NCBI RefSeq assembly: GCF_017347605.1
Contig: NZ_AP024484.1
Span: 62,001 to 126,000, forward strand
Direction: 5' to 3'
From: Prevotella herbatica
Lineage (GTDB): Bacteria > Bacteroidota > Bacteroidia > Bacteroidales > Bacteroidaceae
DNA length: 64,000 nucleotides
Both the position numbers and the translations under genes were made by a program. The notes below the pieces were generated by a model. That model made no database searches, had not been told where the DNA came from, and was given only the letters and a program-made list of their open reading frames with translations. Position 1 is the stretch's first letter. Every line of letters starts with the position of its first letter. This document shows positions 63,498 through 64,000 of the stretch, piece by piece.

Positions 63498-64000
63498 ATG
63501 AAACAGCAAAAAGTTCTAACTTTCAAGACTCTAAATAAGAGCAACGTTTGGGATATACAGGAGAATGATGTCTATAGGATGTGGGAAGCTGCAGAAAAAG
63601 AAGCAGACCTAAAGGATAATGTGCGCAGATATACTGACATTATCAGAAGCGCATTCGAAATTGAAGAAATTAAAACAGATAATCCAATTGTTATTTCAAA
63701 ATATGAAGAACGCGGATTTAGAATAGGTTACGTAAAGGTTGACGAAAATACAAAAATGAAATGGGCTATAAAAAAACGCCCAATAATGAGAGTCACTGAC
63801 CTGACCTATGAAAACATTCGCCACATTTCAGCAACAAAGCTCCTAGAAGTCATCGACCGTAACTTCGGCGGTGGCTGGGATAGCCTTTCACAAAGCATTC
63901 AAGATATTATTGAAAGCGGTTTTGATATCAGCACTACTACATTGCCAAAAGACAGACTTAAGAAAGTCGGCGGAATGTATGATAAAAAAACGAAAGACGG
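63498..64000 (+). CDS. Unidentified protein, 3'-truncated by the window
   Basis: An open frame of 167 codons running off the right edge, beginning MKQQKVLTFKTLNKSNVWDI. It is soluble, charged and helix-rich (YRMWEAAEKEADLKDNVRRYTDIIRSAF), with GFRIGYVKVDENTKMKWAI and RNFGGGWDSLSQSIQDIIESGF later. I do not recognise the family. A full promoter precedes it and codon use resembles that of its neighbours, so it is very likely real. Confidence 0.7.
   Translation, partial: MKQQKVLTFKTLNKSNVWDIQENDVYRMWEAAEKEADLKDNVRRYTDIIRSAFEIEEIKTDNPIVISKYEERGFRIGYVKVDENTKMKWAIKKRPIMRVTDLTYENIRHISATKLLEVIDRNFGGGWDSLSQSIQDIIESGFDISTTTLPKDRLKKVGGMYDKKTKD

Overview
The window is about 64 kb of an AT-rich bacterial chromosome from the phylum Bacteroidota, most likely order Bacteroidales and Prevotella-like. 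This rests on the promoters (TTTG, 19-20 bp, TAnnTTTG, as at 46007-46038 and 57097-57127), type IX secretion hallmarks (a PorT-like barrel and sorting-domain proteins), a complete Mfa/FimA-type (type V) pilus locus, and Bacteroidota-style housekeeping genes. The species is an inference; no rRNA gene is present.

Layout. 1-7 kb: the end of an S9 prolyl-oligopeptidase-type peptidase, two tandem MFS transporters and a POT peptide transporter, together a probable peptide-utilisation block. 7-12 kb: a PorT-like protein, a periplasmic-binding-fold protein, a gliding-motility/T9SS type B sorting-domain protein and uvrA; directly after the uvrA stop lies a 166-bp element bounded by 22-bp inverted repeats. 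12.5-23.5 kb: an accessory, mostly defence region with a GNAT acetyltransferase, a membrane protein, a complete McrBC/LlaJI-type restriction operon (small ORF, m5C methyltransferase, McrB-like ATPase, PD-(D/E)XK endonuclease, Vsr), an unrecognised pair of membrane proteins, and a HigBA toxin-antitoxin locus whose toxin gene carries an in-frame amber codon. 23.5-25.4 kb: non-coding DNA crowded with hairpins, an interspersed repeat family and iteron-like 9-mers spaced 11 bp apart.

25.4-35.3 kb is the highlight. A diversity-generating retroelement (DGR: reverse transcriptase, template repeat, MutS-like accessory protein, Avd) is co-oriented with, and just downstream of, a type V pilus operon (DUF3575, DUF3868, fimbrillin, FimB/Mfa2-like subunit). 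The last pilus gene is the DGR target: its final 42 codons are the variable repeat, and all 16 differences from the template in the aligned core fall at template adenines. Upstream of the pilus operon lies a 223-bp segment bounded by perfect 27-bp inverted repeats, next to a tyrosine recombinase gene. It is a probable invertible promoter, so the adhesin appears to be both switched on and off and hypermutated.

35.9-44 kb: a minus-strand block of glutamine-dependent enzymes (glmS, purF, carA, carB). 44-64 kb: housekeeping and envelope genes: uxaC, a type I asparaginase, an AraC-type regulator, dapA, a DMT exporter, truA, an ECF sigma/anti-sigma module cotranscribed with an L,D-transpeptidase, a short sorting-tail protein, rnz, a lipoprotein, mazG, an RRM RNA-binding protein with a long 5' leader, a 5'-nucleotidase, nudC, a TRIC-type channel, a D-2-hydroxyacid dehydrogenase, rarA, and an unidentified gene running off the right edge.
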